From: JADKIH01 sp031417395
GTDB taxonomy: Bacteria > Bacteroidota > Bacteroidia > AKYH767-A > 2013-40CM-41-45
Reading direction: 5' to 3'
Assembly: GCA_031417395.1 (NCBI GenBank)
Contig: JANOVM010000063.1
Coordinates: forward strand, 1 to 64,000
Length of the DNA: 64,000 bases
Within the stretch, counting starts at the first letter, position 1, and each line of letters starts with the position of its first letter. The notes beneath the pieces were generated by a model that was not told where the DNA came from, did no database searches, and was given only the letters and a program-made list of their open reading frames with translations. Made by a program: the position numbers and the translations under genes. Below are positions 16,608-25,229 of the stretch, one piece after another.

Positions 16608-18101
16608 TTAATTATCCAGATGCAGATAAGGCATTAAACCGTGCAAGCCACCTTCGCGGCCCATGCCGCTTTCTTTATATCCGCCGAATGGCGATGTAGG
16701 ATCAAATTTATTATAGGTATTGGCCCACACTACTCCTGCACGCAGCGCCGTAGTCATTTTAAAAATTTTAGATCCTTTATCGGTCCAAACTCCTCCACTT
16801 AAGCCATACGGAATATTGTTTGCTTTCTCAATTACTTCTTCGACCGTGCGGAATGTTTGTATGCTCAAAACAGGACCGAAGATCTCTTCCTGAACAATGC
16901 GCGATGATTGTGAAACATTTGTAAATAAAGTAGGTCTGTGCCAATATCCTTTGGAAGGAAGTGCACAGGATGTCTGGAAGCATTCACCTCCTTCATTCAT
17001 TCCTATTTTAATGTATTGTTTTATTTTATCCAACTGCATTTTGGAATTGATGGCCCCTATATCCGTATTCTTATCGAGCGGGTCTCCGACGATAAGTGTT
17101 TCCATTCTGTCCTTCAGTTTCCGAATTACTTTTTTGGCCACACTTTCTTGAACAAATAACCGCGATCCTGCACAGCATACATGTCCTTGGTTAAAGAATA
17201 TTCCATTCACAATTCCTTCTACTGCCTGATCGATTGCAGCATCTTCAAAAATAATATTAGCGGCCTTTCCGCCAAGCTCCAGAGAATATGTTTTCGATGT
17301 GCCTGCCAATGCTTTTTGAATAATCTTTCCTACTTCCGTTGATCCCGTAAAAGCAATTTTATCTATTCCCGGATGATTAACCATTGCAGAACCCGTTCCT
17401 CCTGCTCCAGTAATAATATTAACGACACCCGGAGGCAATCCCGCATCCCGTATAATTTCTGCAAGAGTTAAAGCAGTCAGCGGTGTTGTTTCCGCCGGCT
17501 TTAAAATCACTGTATTTCCGGCGGCAAGTGCAGGAGCTATTTTCCATGCAGCCATCAATAATGGAAAATTCCATGGAATGATTTGTCCGGCGACACCCAA
17601 CGATTTTGCACGTGCACCCGGTACAGCATATTCAATTTTATCGGCCCAGCCGGCATAATAAAAGAAGTGAGAAGCAGCAAGAGGCACATCAATGTCACGT
17701 GATTCGCGTATGGGTTTTCCTCCATCAAGGGATTCTATTACGGCCAACTCTCTTAAACGTTCCTGGATAATTCTGGCAATACGGAAAATATATTTGCCGC
17801 GTTCTTTTGCCGGCATTTTATTCCAGTACTTATCATAAGCGTTACGGGCAGCAGCAACAGCTTTGTCAACATCCTTTTGACCTGCATCCGCAACAGAGGC
17901 AATTTTCTTCTCAGTGGCCGGATTGATGGTATCAAAATACTTTCCGGATAAAGGATCTGTAAATTCACCGTTGATGAATAAGCCATAGGTATCCTTAATT
18001 TTCACATGATCGCTGCTTTCAGGAGCGGCTGCATAGGACCAGGTTGTATCAAAATTTAATTTAACATCCTTTTTATTTTTTTTCATCTTATCCTTTTCCA
18101 T
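16608..18101 (-). CDS. NAD(P)-dependent aldehyde dehydrogenase
   Basis: A complete 497-residue ALDH. The oxyanion Asn lies in P-W-N-F-P (N178), the cofactor loop in F-T-G-S-T-E-V-G (251-258), the general base in L-E-L-G-G-K (E275), and the nucleophile in N-Q-G-H-V-C-C-A-G (C309). It oxidises an aldehyde to the acid. The deoC gene 27 nt upstream makes acetaldehyde from deoxyribose 5-phosphate, so acetaldehyde is a likely substrate. Together with the half-ALDH downstream it totals about 812 residues, close to bacterial ALDH16 enzymes. Confidence 0.93.
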   Translation of the reverse strand: MEKDKMKKNKKDVKLNFDTTWSYAAAPESSDHVKIKDTYGLFINGEFTDPLSGKYFDTINPATEKKIASVADAGQKDVDKAVAAARNAYDKYWNKMPAKERGKYIFRIARIIQERLRELAVIESLDGGKPIRESRDIDVPLAASHFFYYAGWADKIEYAVPGARAKSLGVAGQIIPWNFPLLMAAWKIAPALAAGNTVILKPAETTPLTALTLAEIIRDAGLPPGVVNIITGAGGTGSAMVNHPGIDKIAFTGSTEVGKIIQKALAGTSKTYSLELGGKAANIIFEDAAIDQAVEGIVNGIFFNQGHVCCAGSRLFVQESVAKKVIRKLKDRMETLIVGDPLDKNTDIGAINSKMQLDKIKQYIKIGMNEGGECFQTSCALPSKGYWHRPTLFTNVSQSSRIVQEEIFGPVLSIQTFRTVEEVIEKANNIPYGLSGGVWTDKGSKIFKMTTALRAGVVWANTYNKFDPTSPFGGYKESGMGREGGLHGLMPYLHLDN

Positions 18102-18128
18102 TTCGAATTTGCTTGACTGACAATTTTA

Positions 18129-19046
18129 TTAATCTTTTGAAAAATAATCGATACTTTGGTAAACACCGGTTTGCTGCTTTACGATTTGCATTAATAAATC
18201 GTTGGCCAAAGAACTGGCACCGAAACGAAAAAGATCGGGAGTAAGCCAATCGTTACCGAGCGTTTCCCGCAATACAACGAGGTACTGAATAGCAAGTTTG
18301 GCAGTAGCAACTCCTCCCGCAGGTTTCATTCCTATCTTTTTTCCGGTTTCATAATAAAAATCTCTGATAGCTTCAAGCATTACCAATGTTACAGGAAGCG
18401 TGGCTGCCGGCTGAATCTTTCCTGTCGATGTTTTTATGAAATCCCCTCCTGCCTGCATGGCAATATCACTTGCACGGCGGACATTGTCGAGTGTGCTTAA
18501 CTCCCCTGTTTCCAAAATAACTTTCAGGTGTGCTTTACCGCAGGCTTCCTTTACAGCAGCAATTTCATCGTAAACATATGCATATTCTCCTGCAAGAAAA
18601 TGTCCGCGTGAAATGACCATATCAATTTCATCAGCACCTTCGTTGACAGCCCAGCGCGTTTCTTCAAGTTTCACTTTCCGGCTCGACATACCGCTTGGGA
18701 AAGCAGTAGCAACGGCAGCAACTTTTACTTTGGATCCTTTTAGAGCTTCTTTAGCGACTCTTACAAGATTTGGATACACACAAACTGCAGCAACTGATGG
18801 AATACCCGGAATGGCAGCATGCGGGAACATGGCTTTGGTGCACAATTGCTTTACTTTTCCCGGAGTATCCTTCGCTTCGAGTGTGGTAAGATCCATCATA
18901 CTCATGGCTAGCTTTAAGGCGGCCATTTTGGACTCTTTCTTTATGCTTCTTTTGTTGAATCTGGCTATTCGCTCTTCGACTCCAACCTGGTCAATAACGG
19001 GACTTTCCGAAAAATAGTATTCGGTTTTCATGGGCTTCTTAATCAT
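18129..19046 (-). CDS. deoC: Deoxyribose-phosphate aldolase
   Basis: A class I aldolase that cleaves 2-deoxyribose 5-phosphate to glyceraldehyde 3-phosphate and acetaldehyde. The Schiff-base lysine is in D-F-I-K-T-S-T-G-K (K205). The second active-site lysine is in G-M-K-P-A-G-G-V (K241) and the acidic residue in E-I-D-M-V-I (D142). At 305 residues it is longer than the 250-260-residue E. coli type, with an N-terminal extension of about 40 residues that is usual when deoC neighbours ALDH genes. An in-frame ATG six codons in (19031) is an alternative start. Confidence 0.95.
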   Translation of the reverse strand: MIKKPMKTEYYFSESPVIDQVGVEERIARFNKRSIKKESKMAALKLAMSMMDLTTLEAKDTPGKVKQLCTKAMFPHAAIPGIPSVAAVCVYPNLVRVAKEALKGSKVKVAAVATAFPSGMSSRKVKLEETRWAVNEGADEIDMVISRGHFLAGEYAYVYDEIAAVKEACGKAHLKVILETGELSTLDNVRRASDIAMQAGGDFIKTSTGKIQPAATLPVTLVMLEAIRDFYYETGKKIGMKPAGGVATAKLAIQYLVVLRETLGNDWLTPDLFRFGASSLANDLLMQIVKQQTGVYQSIDYFSKD

Positions 19047-19101
19047 TACTGATTACGAAGATACAAAATTTATATGCAGAGAAATCCGGTATTCAAGACT
19101 C

Positions 19102-19692
19102 TTATAAACGAAGCAATAACGAAAACTCAATCAATACATTGTATTGACCTTTTTCAAAAAACCGATGATAGCTCCCCGGAAATGGACGAATGGTATTTAA
19201 TGAATTACTATATCTGGCATCAAAAGACCATTGATCGCTTAAAGCGTAAATAATTCCAAAATTTCCGGACAATTCATACTTCTTAAAAGGAATTGGGTTT
19301 GGATATACACCGTATTCATCATCTTCAGCAGAAAAAGCAAGTGTTCCAAAAGAAGGACCGGCAGTAATTTCAAGTTTTTTGGCTAATTTATATTTTACCA
19401 ATAGCGGAACTTCAATATAGTGCACTCTTAAACGGTAAAATCTATTGTCACTATCCGTAGGCTTGCGGCTGCCCTTTTGAATAAATACCATTTCCATCTG
19501 AAGTGAGACAGATTCCGATAACTTCCGGCCAATAAATCCTCCGGCTATCAAACCTGCTTTATTAAAACCGCTTAACTGGTCGCCATTTACTTGTGATCCG
19601 CAAAGACCGAATCGCAAGCCCCCTTCAAAACTTTGTCCTGAGAGATGAAAAGCTGCTAATGAAAAAATCAAAAAAAGAATTTTTTTTTTCAT
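19102..19692 (-). CDS. PorT-like small outer-membrane beta-barrel protein
   Basis: A 196-residue protein with a clear signal peptide (K-K-K-I-L-F-L-I-F-S-L-A-A-F-H, cleavage near G-Q). It is followed by alternating strands in the style of the outer-membrane beta-barrel family used by PorT-type proteins (G-G-L-R-F-G-L, Y-I-E-V-P-L-L-V-K-Y-K, L-E-I-T-A-G-P-S-F-G). The I-E-V-P-L-L-x-K-Y motif is characteristic. It lies 30 nt after the Omp28 lipoprotein gene and 55 nt before deoC. Function unknown. Confidence 0.8.
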   Translation of the reverse strand: MKKKILFLIFSLAAFHLSGQSFEGGLRFGLCGSQVNGDQLSGFNKAGLIAGGFIGRKLSESVSLQMEMVFIQKGSRKPTDSDNRFYRLRVHYIEVPLLVKYKLAKKLEITAGPSFGTLAFSAEDDEYGVYPNPIPFKKYELSGNFGIIYALSDQWSFDARYSNSLNTIRPFPGSYHRFFEKGQYNVLIEFSLLLRL

Positions 19693-19722
19693 CAGTTGAT
19701 CAAAAAACGAAGTGTCATAATG

Positions 19723-20661
19723 CTATTCAATTACTTTCATTTCCTCAACCTGCAGCACCTGGTAATTGGAAGCATCATAAATAAAAGCTACAACCTTGCA
19801 GTGGGCCGGATCGAAGTTAGAATTTATGGTAAAGGTGAAACCCTCCAGCTTAACAGTTCCTGAAGTTACAGCTCCGGTTGATATTAACTGTCCAAAATCA
19901 CTGTTAATTCCTGCACGAAGAACATCCCTATGCACAAAGGAGGGTTCATATATGGGAGTATGCCCATACCATTCCTGCCAATCAATAATACTGTCTTCTA
20001 CCAATACAAGCTGCAATTTATATTCACCTGTTTTATTATTAAGAAAAGTCGTTTGAACAGCAGTTTTCAATTCAAAGTTTGTAGAATCGAATTGATTAAT
20101 AATTCTGATTTTAAAATCACAAGGAAGCAAGGATTGACTTTGAATCAATGAACTCCACTGATTATCGGCTTTAACAAAGTTAGTAGTTCCAAAATCTATT
20201 CTATCAACAGTTCCGTTGGGATTTCCCTGGGCAGAAACCGCAAACTGTGCCTCCCAAGCATTGCTGGTAGCATTTGTAAAATCTGTAGAGAAAGCACCTG
20301 GGGGTGCCGCAGCACCGGGACAGGGGGCTGAACTTCCACATGGATGAGCAAAAAAACCTGAGTGTACAGAAACTACTATAAATTTATCTCCATAAACTCC
20401 TCTAAGGGTATTATTAAGTAATAGCCCGGCAGAAGGACAATTACCACATAAATGACCGGTATAATCTTCAACCAAAACTTTTTTAATGGGTGAACTTGGA
20501 TCAGCAGGAAATACAATTGTATCTCCGCCGATAATAATCGTACTGTCGTTTGTACCGGAAACAGCATCCGTTGTTTCCCGATAAGGAGCGTCTATTTTAT
20601 CACACGCTTGTATGAACAAGAGTATTGCCGCTCCGAACAAATATTTAATATTTAATTTCAT
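19723..20661 (-). CDS. Omp28-family outer-membrane lipoprotein
   Basis: A 312-residue lipoprotein with lipobox L-F-I-Q-A-C (C20 lipidated). After a low-complexity linker, the Omp28/thioredoxin-like domain starts with V-L-V-E-D-Y-T-G-H-L-C-G-N-C-P (CxxC at C72 and C75) and has the matching F-I-V-V-S-V-H-S-G strand. Omp28 proteins are Bacteroidetes surface proteins with a thioredoxin-like fold. The CxxC suggests a redox or disulfide role, which is not proven. It follows the DUF6029 gene by 14 nt and shares the operon with a TlpA-like protein. Confidence 0.85.
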   Translation of the reverse strand: MKLNIKYLFGAAILLFIQACDKIDAPYRETTDAVSGTNDSTIIIGGDTIVFPADPSSPIKKVLVEDYTGHLCGNCPSAGLLLNNTLRGVYGDKFIVVSVHSGFFAHPCGSSAPCPGAAAPPGAFSTDFTNATSNAWEAQFAVSAQGNPNGTVDRIDFGTTNFVKADNQWSSLIQSQSLLPCDFKIRIINQFDSTNFELKTAVQTTFLNNKTGEYKLQLVLVEDSIIDWQEWYGHTPIYEPSFVHRDVLRAGINSDFGQLISTGAVTSGTVKLEGFTFTINSNFDPAHCKVVAFIYDASNYQVLQVEEMKVIE

Positions 20662-20675
20662 TTAGTTTCGATTTA

Positions 20676-22328
20676 TTAAAAGCTACTGGTGATTGACATA
20701 CTAAAACCGGTGGAAGCAGGAACATTCCGGCAAACACCGCCAATGCAGAAGATACCTGCCCGCTGACGACCGTATCCTATGGAGATACGATTTGAATTTT
20801 TAGTGTAGCCAAAACTTGCGGAATAATAATGAAGTCTGTTTTCAGAAATATCATTTCCATAATTGTATTCGTCAAAGCCTGCAACAAACCAATGCGGAGC
20901 CATGGTATATTCAACAAGCAACAAGCCCCAGTTTTGCTGATCCTGTTTGGTTGAAAGGTGTTGTAACTCTGTTCGAATGGCATTCTTTGAGGATAGTTTC
21001 CAATGAATCTCTGCAATAGCCGAAGTGCTGTAAACGTGTCCCGCGCCACTTCCTGCAATTTGAATAACACCCTTGTTGTAATCAAGGTAGATGAGCATTA
21101 AGGACAATTTTACCTTCTTGCTAAGTTTTCGGGTGAATTCAACATTGATATCTTCGAAGAATATTTCATCGCCGGTTTTTAGAAAATCAGATTTATATCC
21201 AAGGTCATCACCTGTAGGTGTTTTATCAATATCGACTGCTTTGGAGTAATTCAATGTTACATCTGTCCCGTAAGTTCCACCTAATAAAGTACCCGATTTC
21301 AAATTGAAAAACAACTCACCCTGATAAGCAAATTCACCGTTAGGCTGTGTAGCATAAGGATAAATTGCAGGAAGAATATAGGTATGTTGACGCGTCATAG
21401 CAGGAAGGTAGTTAATCATTAAACTGGTTTGTCTTGCTGTTCTGTCAGAACGAAAACTCATGTTTTCTATTCTTTTAGCCCCTAAGGAAGCGCCAAAACC
21501 TTTTTTGGAATATGCAATGTTAAGCAAGGCAGCCGAACCGGATTTAAAAATATAGCTATTATCGGCAGAAGGATCGTTAATTTTATAAGCATATTCTCCG
21601 CTTACATTAACATTGCCGCGAATCACATTAATTCTGCCTGAGCCTGCACCAACATTTTTTGGAAGCACATAGGTAGGATTTTGATCATCCTGATATTTGC
21701 TGACAAAATTTCCGCCGAAAATCCATTTGGTTTTTTTCGTAGCCCATGAAGTAAACAATTCATTTAAGTTTAATTCAAGATCAGCTCCACGAACAATTCC
21801 TTCACCCTTGGAAAAAAAATCACGTTGATTTCCAATGAAGGCTTTAACCATAATACCCTGATAAGGTCTGTAATGGATTCGCAAACCTTCCATGGCATTG
21901 TCGAGTCCTAAGCCTCTTTCTTCATAACTTCTGAAAACAAGGCCACTGCCAAACTGTTCATAATAGTTTCCGACGGTTATTTCGAGCTCTTTATTGGCAT
22001 AGGTAAGGTATCGGAACGGTATGCCTGCTCCTTTGTAGCGGGGATCAAAACCAAGCATAGGATTCAAATAACTTTCGTATCGCAATCCTGCAGAGAAATT
22101 ATCCTTGGAATAAACGAAATTGGCAAAACCGTTTGTCAATAATTTTTCAGGAACATCCTTTGTTCCAATGGCTGAATCAGCAATATAATACTGAGCATTC
22201 AGTTCAAAATTACCGTGAATTCCACCGGTATTCAATTGTGCTTTTACCGGAAAAGTGTATCCTATTACGGTTAAAAGCAGAATTATTTTAAAAATAGTTC
22301 TGCTTGCCGGATTCAAATCGATCAGCAT
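20676..22328 (-). CDS. DUF6029-type outer-membrane protein
   Basis: A 550-residue exported protein with a signal peptide near residues 13-31 (F-K-I-I-L-L-L-T-V-I-G-Y, cleavage after V-K-A-Q). It has many amphipathic aromatic strands and the early pattern N-Y-Y-E-Q-F-G-S-G-L-V-F-R-S-Y-E-E-R-G-L-G-x-D-N-A, which marks DUF6029 proteins of Bacteroidetes. It is predicted to be an outer-membrane barrel. It sits between tlpA-like and Omp28 genes, 27 nt after the former, a grouping that suggests the three work together at the cell surface. No molecular function is known. Confidence 0.8.
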   Translation of the reverse strand: MLIDLNPASRTIFKIILLLTVIGYTFPVKAQLNTGGIHGNFELNAQYYIADSAIGTKDVPEKLLTNGFANFVYSKDNFSAGLRYESYLNPMLGFDPRYKGAGIPFRYLTYANKELEITVGNYYEQFGSGLVFRSYEERGLGLDNAMEGLRIHYRPYQGIMVKAFIGNQRDFFSKGEGIVRGADLELNLNELFTSWATKKTKWIFGGNFVSKYQDDQNPTYVLPKNVGAGSGRINVIRGNVNVSGEYAYKINDPSADNSYIFKSGSAALLNIAYSKKGFGASLGAKRIENMSFRSDRTARQTSLMINYLPAMTRQHTYILPAIYPYATQPNGEFAYQGELFFNLKSGTLLGGTYGTDVTLNYSKAVDIDKTPTGDDLGYKSDFLKTGDEIFFEDINVEFTRKLSKKVKLSLMLIYLDYNKGVIQIAGSGAGHVYSTSAIAEIHWKLSSKNAIRTELQHLSTKQDQQNWGLLLVEYTMAPHWFVAGFDEYNYGNDISENRLHYYSASFGYTKNSNRISIGYGRQRAGIFCIGGVCRNVPASTGFSMSITSSF

Positions 22329-22355
22329 AAAAGTTATTTATAATTCCTATTAAAA

Positions 22356-22862
22356 TTATTTTGACATATTGTTTTTTATTGCCTGATAAAGTTCTTCTTC
22401 ATTACCCTGCTCATAACCTACATGCTGCCACACAATCTCTCCTTTACCATTAATTACAAAAGTTTGAGGAGGCATGTTTACATTCATGGCGCGTTTAAAG
22501 TCTGAATTTGGATCAAGGTATTGTTCAAATTCCCATCCTTTTCCATTAACAAATGGAGCCACCCGTGACATGGTTCGTGCATCGTCAATAGAAATGGTAA
22601 TAATTTTCACACCGGTTTCATTTTTCCAGTCTGCATATCTTTCATGAAGAGCACTTAGTTCTTCAATGCAAGGCTTACACCAGGTTGCCCAAAAATCAAT
22701 TACCATAACCTTACCTTCATTGCTAAATTGCGAAGTATTAATTTTTTCGCCGGCTAATGTGGTAACAGTAGCGGAAGGAATTAACCTGACCGCTGGTGCT
22801 TCCTGACCGATTGAACAGAAAGAAATAATAACGAATGTCAATAAGAATACAATCCTTTTCAT
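22356..22862 (-). CDS. TlpA-like thiol-disulfide oxidoreductase
   Basis: A 168-residue secreted thioredoxin-fold protein. A signal peptide ends near residue 20 (S-I-G-Q) and the active site is W-A-T-W-C-K-P-C (CxxC at 62-65), followed by the cis-Pro strand M-P-P-Q-T-F-V-I near residue 138. It would reduce or isomerise disulfides, or recycle a partner, in the periplasm. Placed first in an operon with DUF6029 and the Omp28 lipoprotein, both exported. Confidence 0.92.
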   Translation of the reverse strand: MKRIVFLLTFVIISFCSIGQEAPAVRLIPSATVTTLAGEKINTSQFSNEGKVMVIDFWATWCKPCIEELSALHERYADWKNETGVKIITISIDDARTMSRVAPFVNGKGWEFEQYLDPNSDFKRAMNVNMPPQTFVINGKGEIVWQHVGYEQGNEEELYQAIKNNMSK

Positions 22863-22893
22863 TTTTATTTTTATTAAATGTTATACCAAATAA

Positions 22894-22930
22894 ATAAGGA
22901 ACTGCTTCTATAATTGAAACAGTTCCTTAT
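22894..22930 (-). terminator. Hairpin after the T9SS-sorted Omp28 gene
   Basis: ATAAGGAACTG at 22894-22904 and its exact complement at 22920-22930 form an 11-bp stem with a 15-nt loop. Read on the minus strand it follows the stop of the Omp28-like gene by about 22 nt and is followed by a T-rich stretch. It probably separates that gene from the tlpA-like operon. Confidence 0.6.
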
Positions 22931-22952
22931 CTGGCATTATTGAATTAAAAAA

Positions 22953-25067
22953 TTATTTAACAAATTTAGTTGTAGCATTTCCTTTGGTACCGTTTAAGGT
23001 AACAAAATATGTTCCGGAAGTAAATTTGCTGATGTCAACAGTTATACGATGTGTACCTGAAATCAATGAACCAAGATCCTGAGAATAACAAACTTTTCCT
23101 AACATATCCGTAATTGCCAAAGTCGCTTTTTCACTGTCCTTAAAGTTCAGGTCAACAGACAATTGATTTTGTGCAGGATTAGGGAATACAGATAATGAGT
23201 AATTTCCTTTAACAACCTGACCAATTCCTGTTGAAACAACAGGCATACTTCTTCCATTCATAATAATTTTGTTTTCAGCATCAATTAATAATACGTGAGC
23301 TTTCATATTGGAAGCATTGTAAGCAGATGGTATAGTCCAAGAAGGGAATGAATAATTGTAAGTCATACCTGCAGTTAAAGAAGAAGGCAAACTGCCCGGT
23401 TGACCCAGGAAATCACCTTGTATTTTTCTTGCAACAAAATCATAAACCATAAGATTTGCAGGAACCGGATCTGCTTCGGCTACCCAATTATGACCGGCAC
23501 CTACTAAAGGATTAGCGCCTGCGGAGTAATAGTTTGCCTGATCATAATCAAAAGAATTATTGTCAGTACCATCACCTGTTCCTGTAACACCATCTTCAGT
23601 ATATACACAAGCAACTCTGAAATCACCATCAATGTTAACGGCAGAAGTAATGGTTGTGCTAACGGTACTTGAACTTGCTGCACTGTTATAATTTACGGTT
23701 AGTGCAACGTCACCTAAACCAAAATTATTAATGTGACTATTATATTGGGTAAATATTGCTGAAGGATCATCCTGAACAAAGCGATCAATAAAGATATTCG
23801 GAGCGCTGCTATTTAATATACCAAGACTGTCATCATAATTTGCTAAGTACATCGGCTCCTGAGTATATCCACCATGAACTGCTATTAACACAGTAGTATT
23901 AGGGTGAACATTTGAAATAGAATCCATATAAACAGTACCGCGTGGGCACCAGCCACACCATGTGCCTGTTTGCTCTTCAATTACTACATTATGTTCTGCA
24001 GGAACAGCATCGTACACATAAATTTTTGCATATATTGTATCGTTAGAATGATCCTCATCCTGATTTCCATTTAAATCAGAAGCCCAAAATTTAATGTTAT
24101 GGAAACCGGCTCCTACAGGAGTCCATGGTTGAGTATGGTTATAATTATAGCATTTCCCTGCCTGAAAAGTAACAGTAAGTGGAAGGGTTGATACAGGTGC
24201 AGCCCCATCTACTGAATAATTAAGAATCATTGATGTTATATCCTGACTTCCAAGATTAGTCATGGCTCCACTTATTGCAAGTGGTCCGCCATTTAAATTT
24301 CTATATGGAAAACCACCTTTCAAAGAAATAGTTTTAGGTCTTGCGTCATAACCCTTAAATGAAGTATTAAATTGATAATAAATATTATCACTTGGATCGG
24401 TTGTGCCTGTATTGGTGGTAATAACTCCTGAAGCAATGCTTGGAGAACCTGCTACCTGATAAGCCGTAGTAGAGTCAATCTGAACACCAAGCGTTAATGT
24501 TAAACCTGCTGTTGGAGCTGTACGCTGATCGACAATGTAAATATTGTTAGTAGTCTCTTCAAGAACAATAGACCAATAAGTGTAACCTGTGGTAACACCG
24601 GCTTTTGAAAATGAAGCAAACCATATCCAATGCTGTCTGTTTGGAGCTGTTCCAAAAGTTTTTACTGCAATAGAATCATAGTAGTTGCCCGGACGGCCTG
24701 TAATTCCCCAAACACAAATAGAATTATTAGGAATTTTTGATGAAGGAATTGCAACATTATTTGAATCCGGAACAGCAACTACTGCCACATCAAATGTCAC
24801 AATACCTGTTGTTGACACTTTATAAGATGTATACGAATTACCGTTAAAGTTAAATCCAAAAGGGATGGTGGATGACCTCCAAATTGGTACTGAAGAGCCA
24901 GCCCCAAGAACACTCCAACCTTGTTGAACTAAAGCCAAACCTTCATAGTCATTATTCAGGTTACCGGGATTCATATTATTACAAGTTTGTTTGATGTACG
25001 AATATTGAGCATTTGCAACAACATTCATCGCTAGTAATGCGAATAGTAGAGTAATTTTTTTTATCAT
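22953..25067 (-). CDS. T9SS-sorted Omp28-related surface protein
   Basis: A 704-residue protein with a signal peptide (residues 1-20, ending V-A-N-A). Its N-terminal half (about 25-235) is a beta-rich region of unknown family. The middle has an Omp28/thioredoxin-like domain opening with V-I-E-E-Q-T-G-T-W-C-G-W-C-P (C371, C374). The C-terminal 85 residues are a type A T9SS sorting domain (V-F-P-N-P-A-Q-N, S-G-T-Y-F-V, K-F-V-K end). It should be exported by type IX secretion and anchored or released at the surface. The W-C-G-W-C-P site suggests a redox-active surface protein. A hairpin follows it, and its promoter candidate is at 25116-25123. Confidence 0.9.
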   Translation of the reverse strand: MIKKITLLFALLAMNVVANAQYSYIKQTCNNMNPGNLNNDYEGLALVQQGWSVLGAGSSVPIWRSSTIPFGFNFNGNSYTSYKVSTTGIVTFDVAVVAVPDSNNVAIPSSKIPNNSICVWGITGRPGNYYDSIAVKTFGTAPNRQHWIWFASFSKAGVTTGYTYWSIVLEETTNNIYIVDQRTAPTAGLTLTLGVQIDSTTAYQVAGSPSIASGVITTNTGTTDPSDNIYYQFNTSFKGYDARPKTISLKGGFPYRNLNGGPLAISGAMTNLGSQDITSMILNYSVDGAAPVSTLPLTVTFQAGKCYNYNHTQPWTPVGAGFHNIKFWASDLNGNQDEDHSNDTIYAKIYVYDAVPAEHNVVIEEQTGTWCGWCPRGTVYMDSISNVHPNTTVLIAVHGGYTQEPMYLANYDDSLGILNSSAPNIFIDRFVQDDPSAIFTQYNSHINNFGLGDVALTVNYNSAASSSTVSTTITSAVNIDGDFRVACVYTEDGVTGTGDGTDNNSFDYDQANYYSAGANPLVGAGHNWVAEADPVPANLMVYDFVARKIQGDFLGQPGSLPSSLTAGMTYNYSFPSWTIPSAYNASNMKAHVLLIDAENKIIMNGRSMPVVSTGIGQVVKGNYSLSVFPNPAQNQLSVDLNFKDSEKATLAITDMLGKVCYSQDLGSLISGTHRITVDISKFTSGTYFVTLNGTKGNATTKFVK

Positions 25068-25115
25068 TTGTTTAGGGAGTTTGGTTAGGTGACAGCTGAT
25101 TAAAATAAAGGGATG

Positions 25116-25123
25116 CTAATATA
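25116..25123 (-). promoter_or_regulatory. Promoter candidate for the Omp28-related gene
   Basis: On the minus strand TATATTAG (one mismatch to TAnnTTTG) has a TTG 20 nt upstream (25144-25146), matching the Bacteroidetes -33/-7 layout. The predicted leader is about 45 nt. Confidence 0.4.
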
Positions 25124-25194
25124 GGAATATTAAATAAACGGTGCAATATTAACATTTGGCTGTAAACTATTGTTAAAATATCAAAAAAACTCCC

Positions 25195-25202
25195 TATATT
25201 TG
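25195..25202 (+). promoter_or_regulatory. Promoter -7 element for the small T9SS-sorted gene
   Basis: TATATTTG is an exact TAnnTTTG match 27 nt before the ATG at 25230. A TTG at 25170-25172 is a loosely spaced -33 candidate (22 nt). Confidence 0.5.
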
Positions 25203-25229
25203 CTTATTATACAATTAAAATTATAGAAA

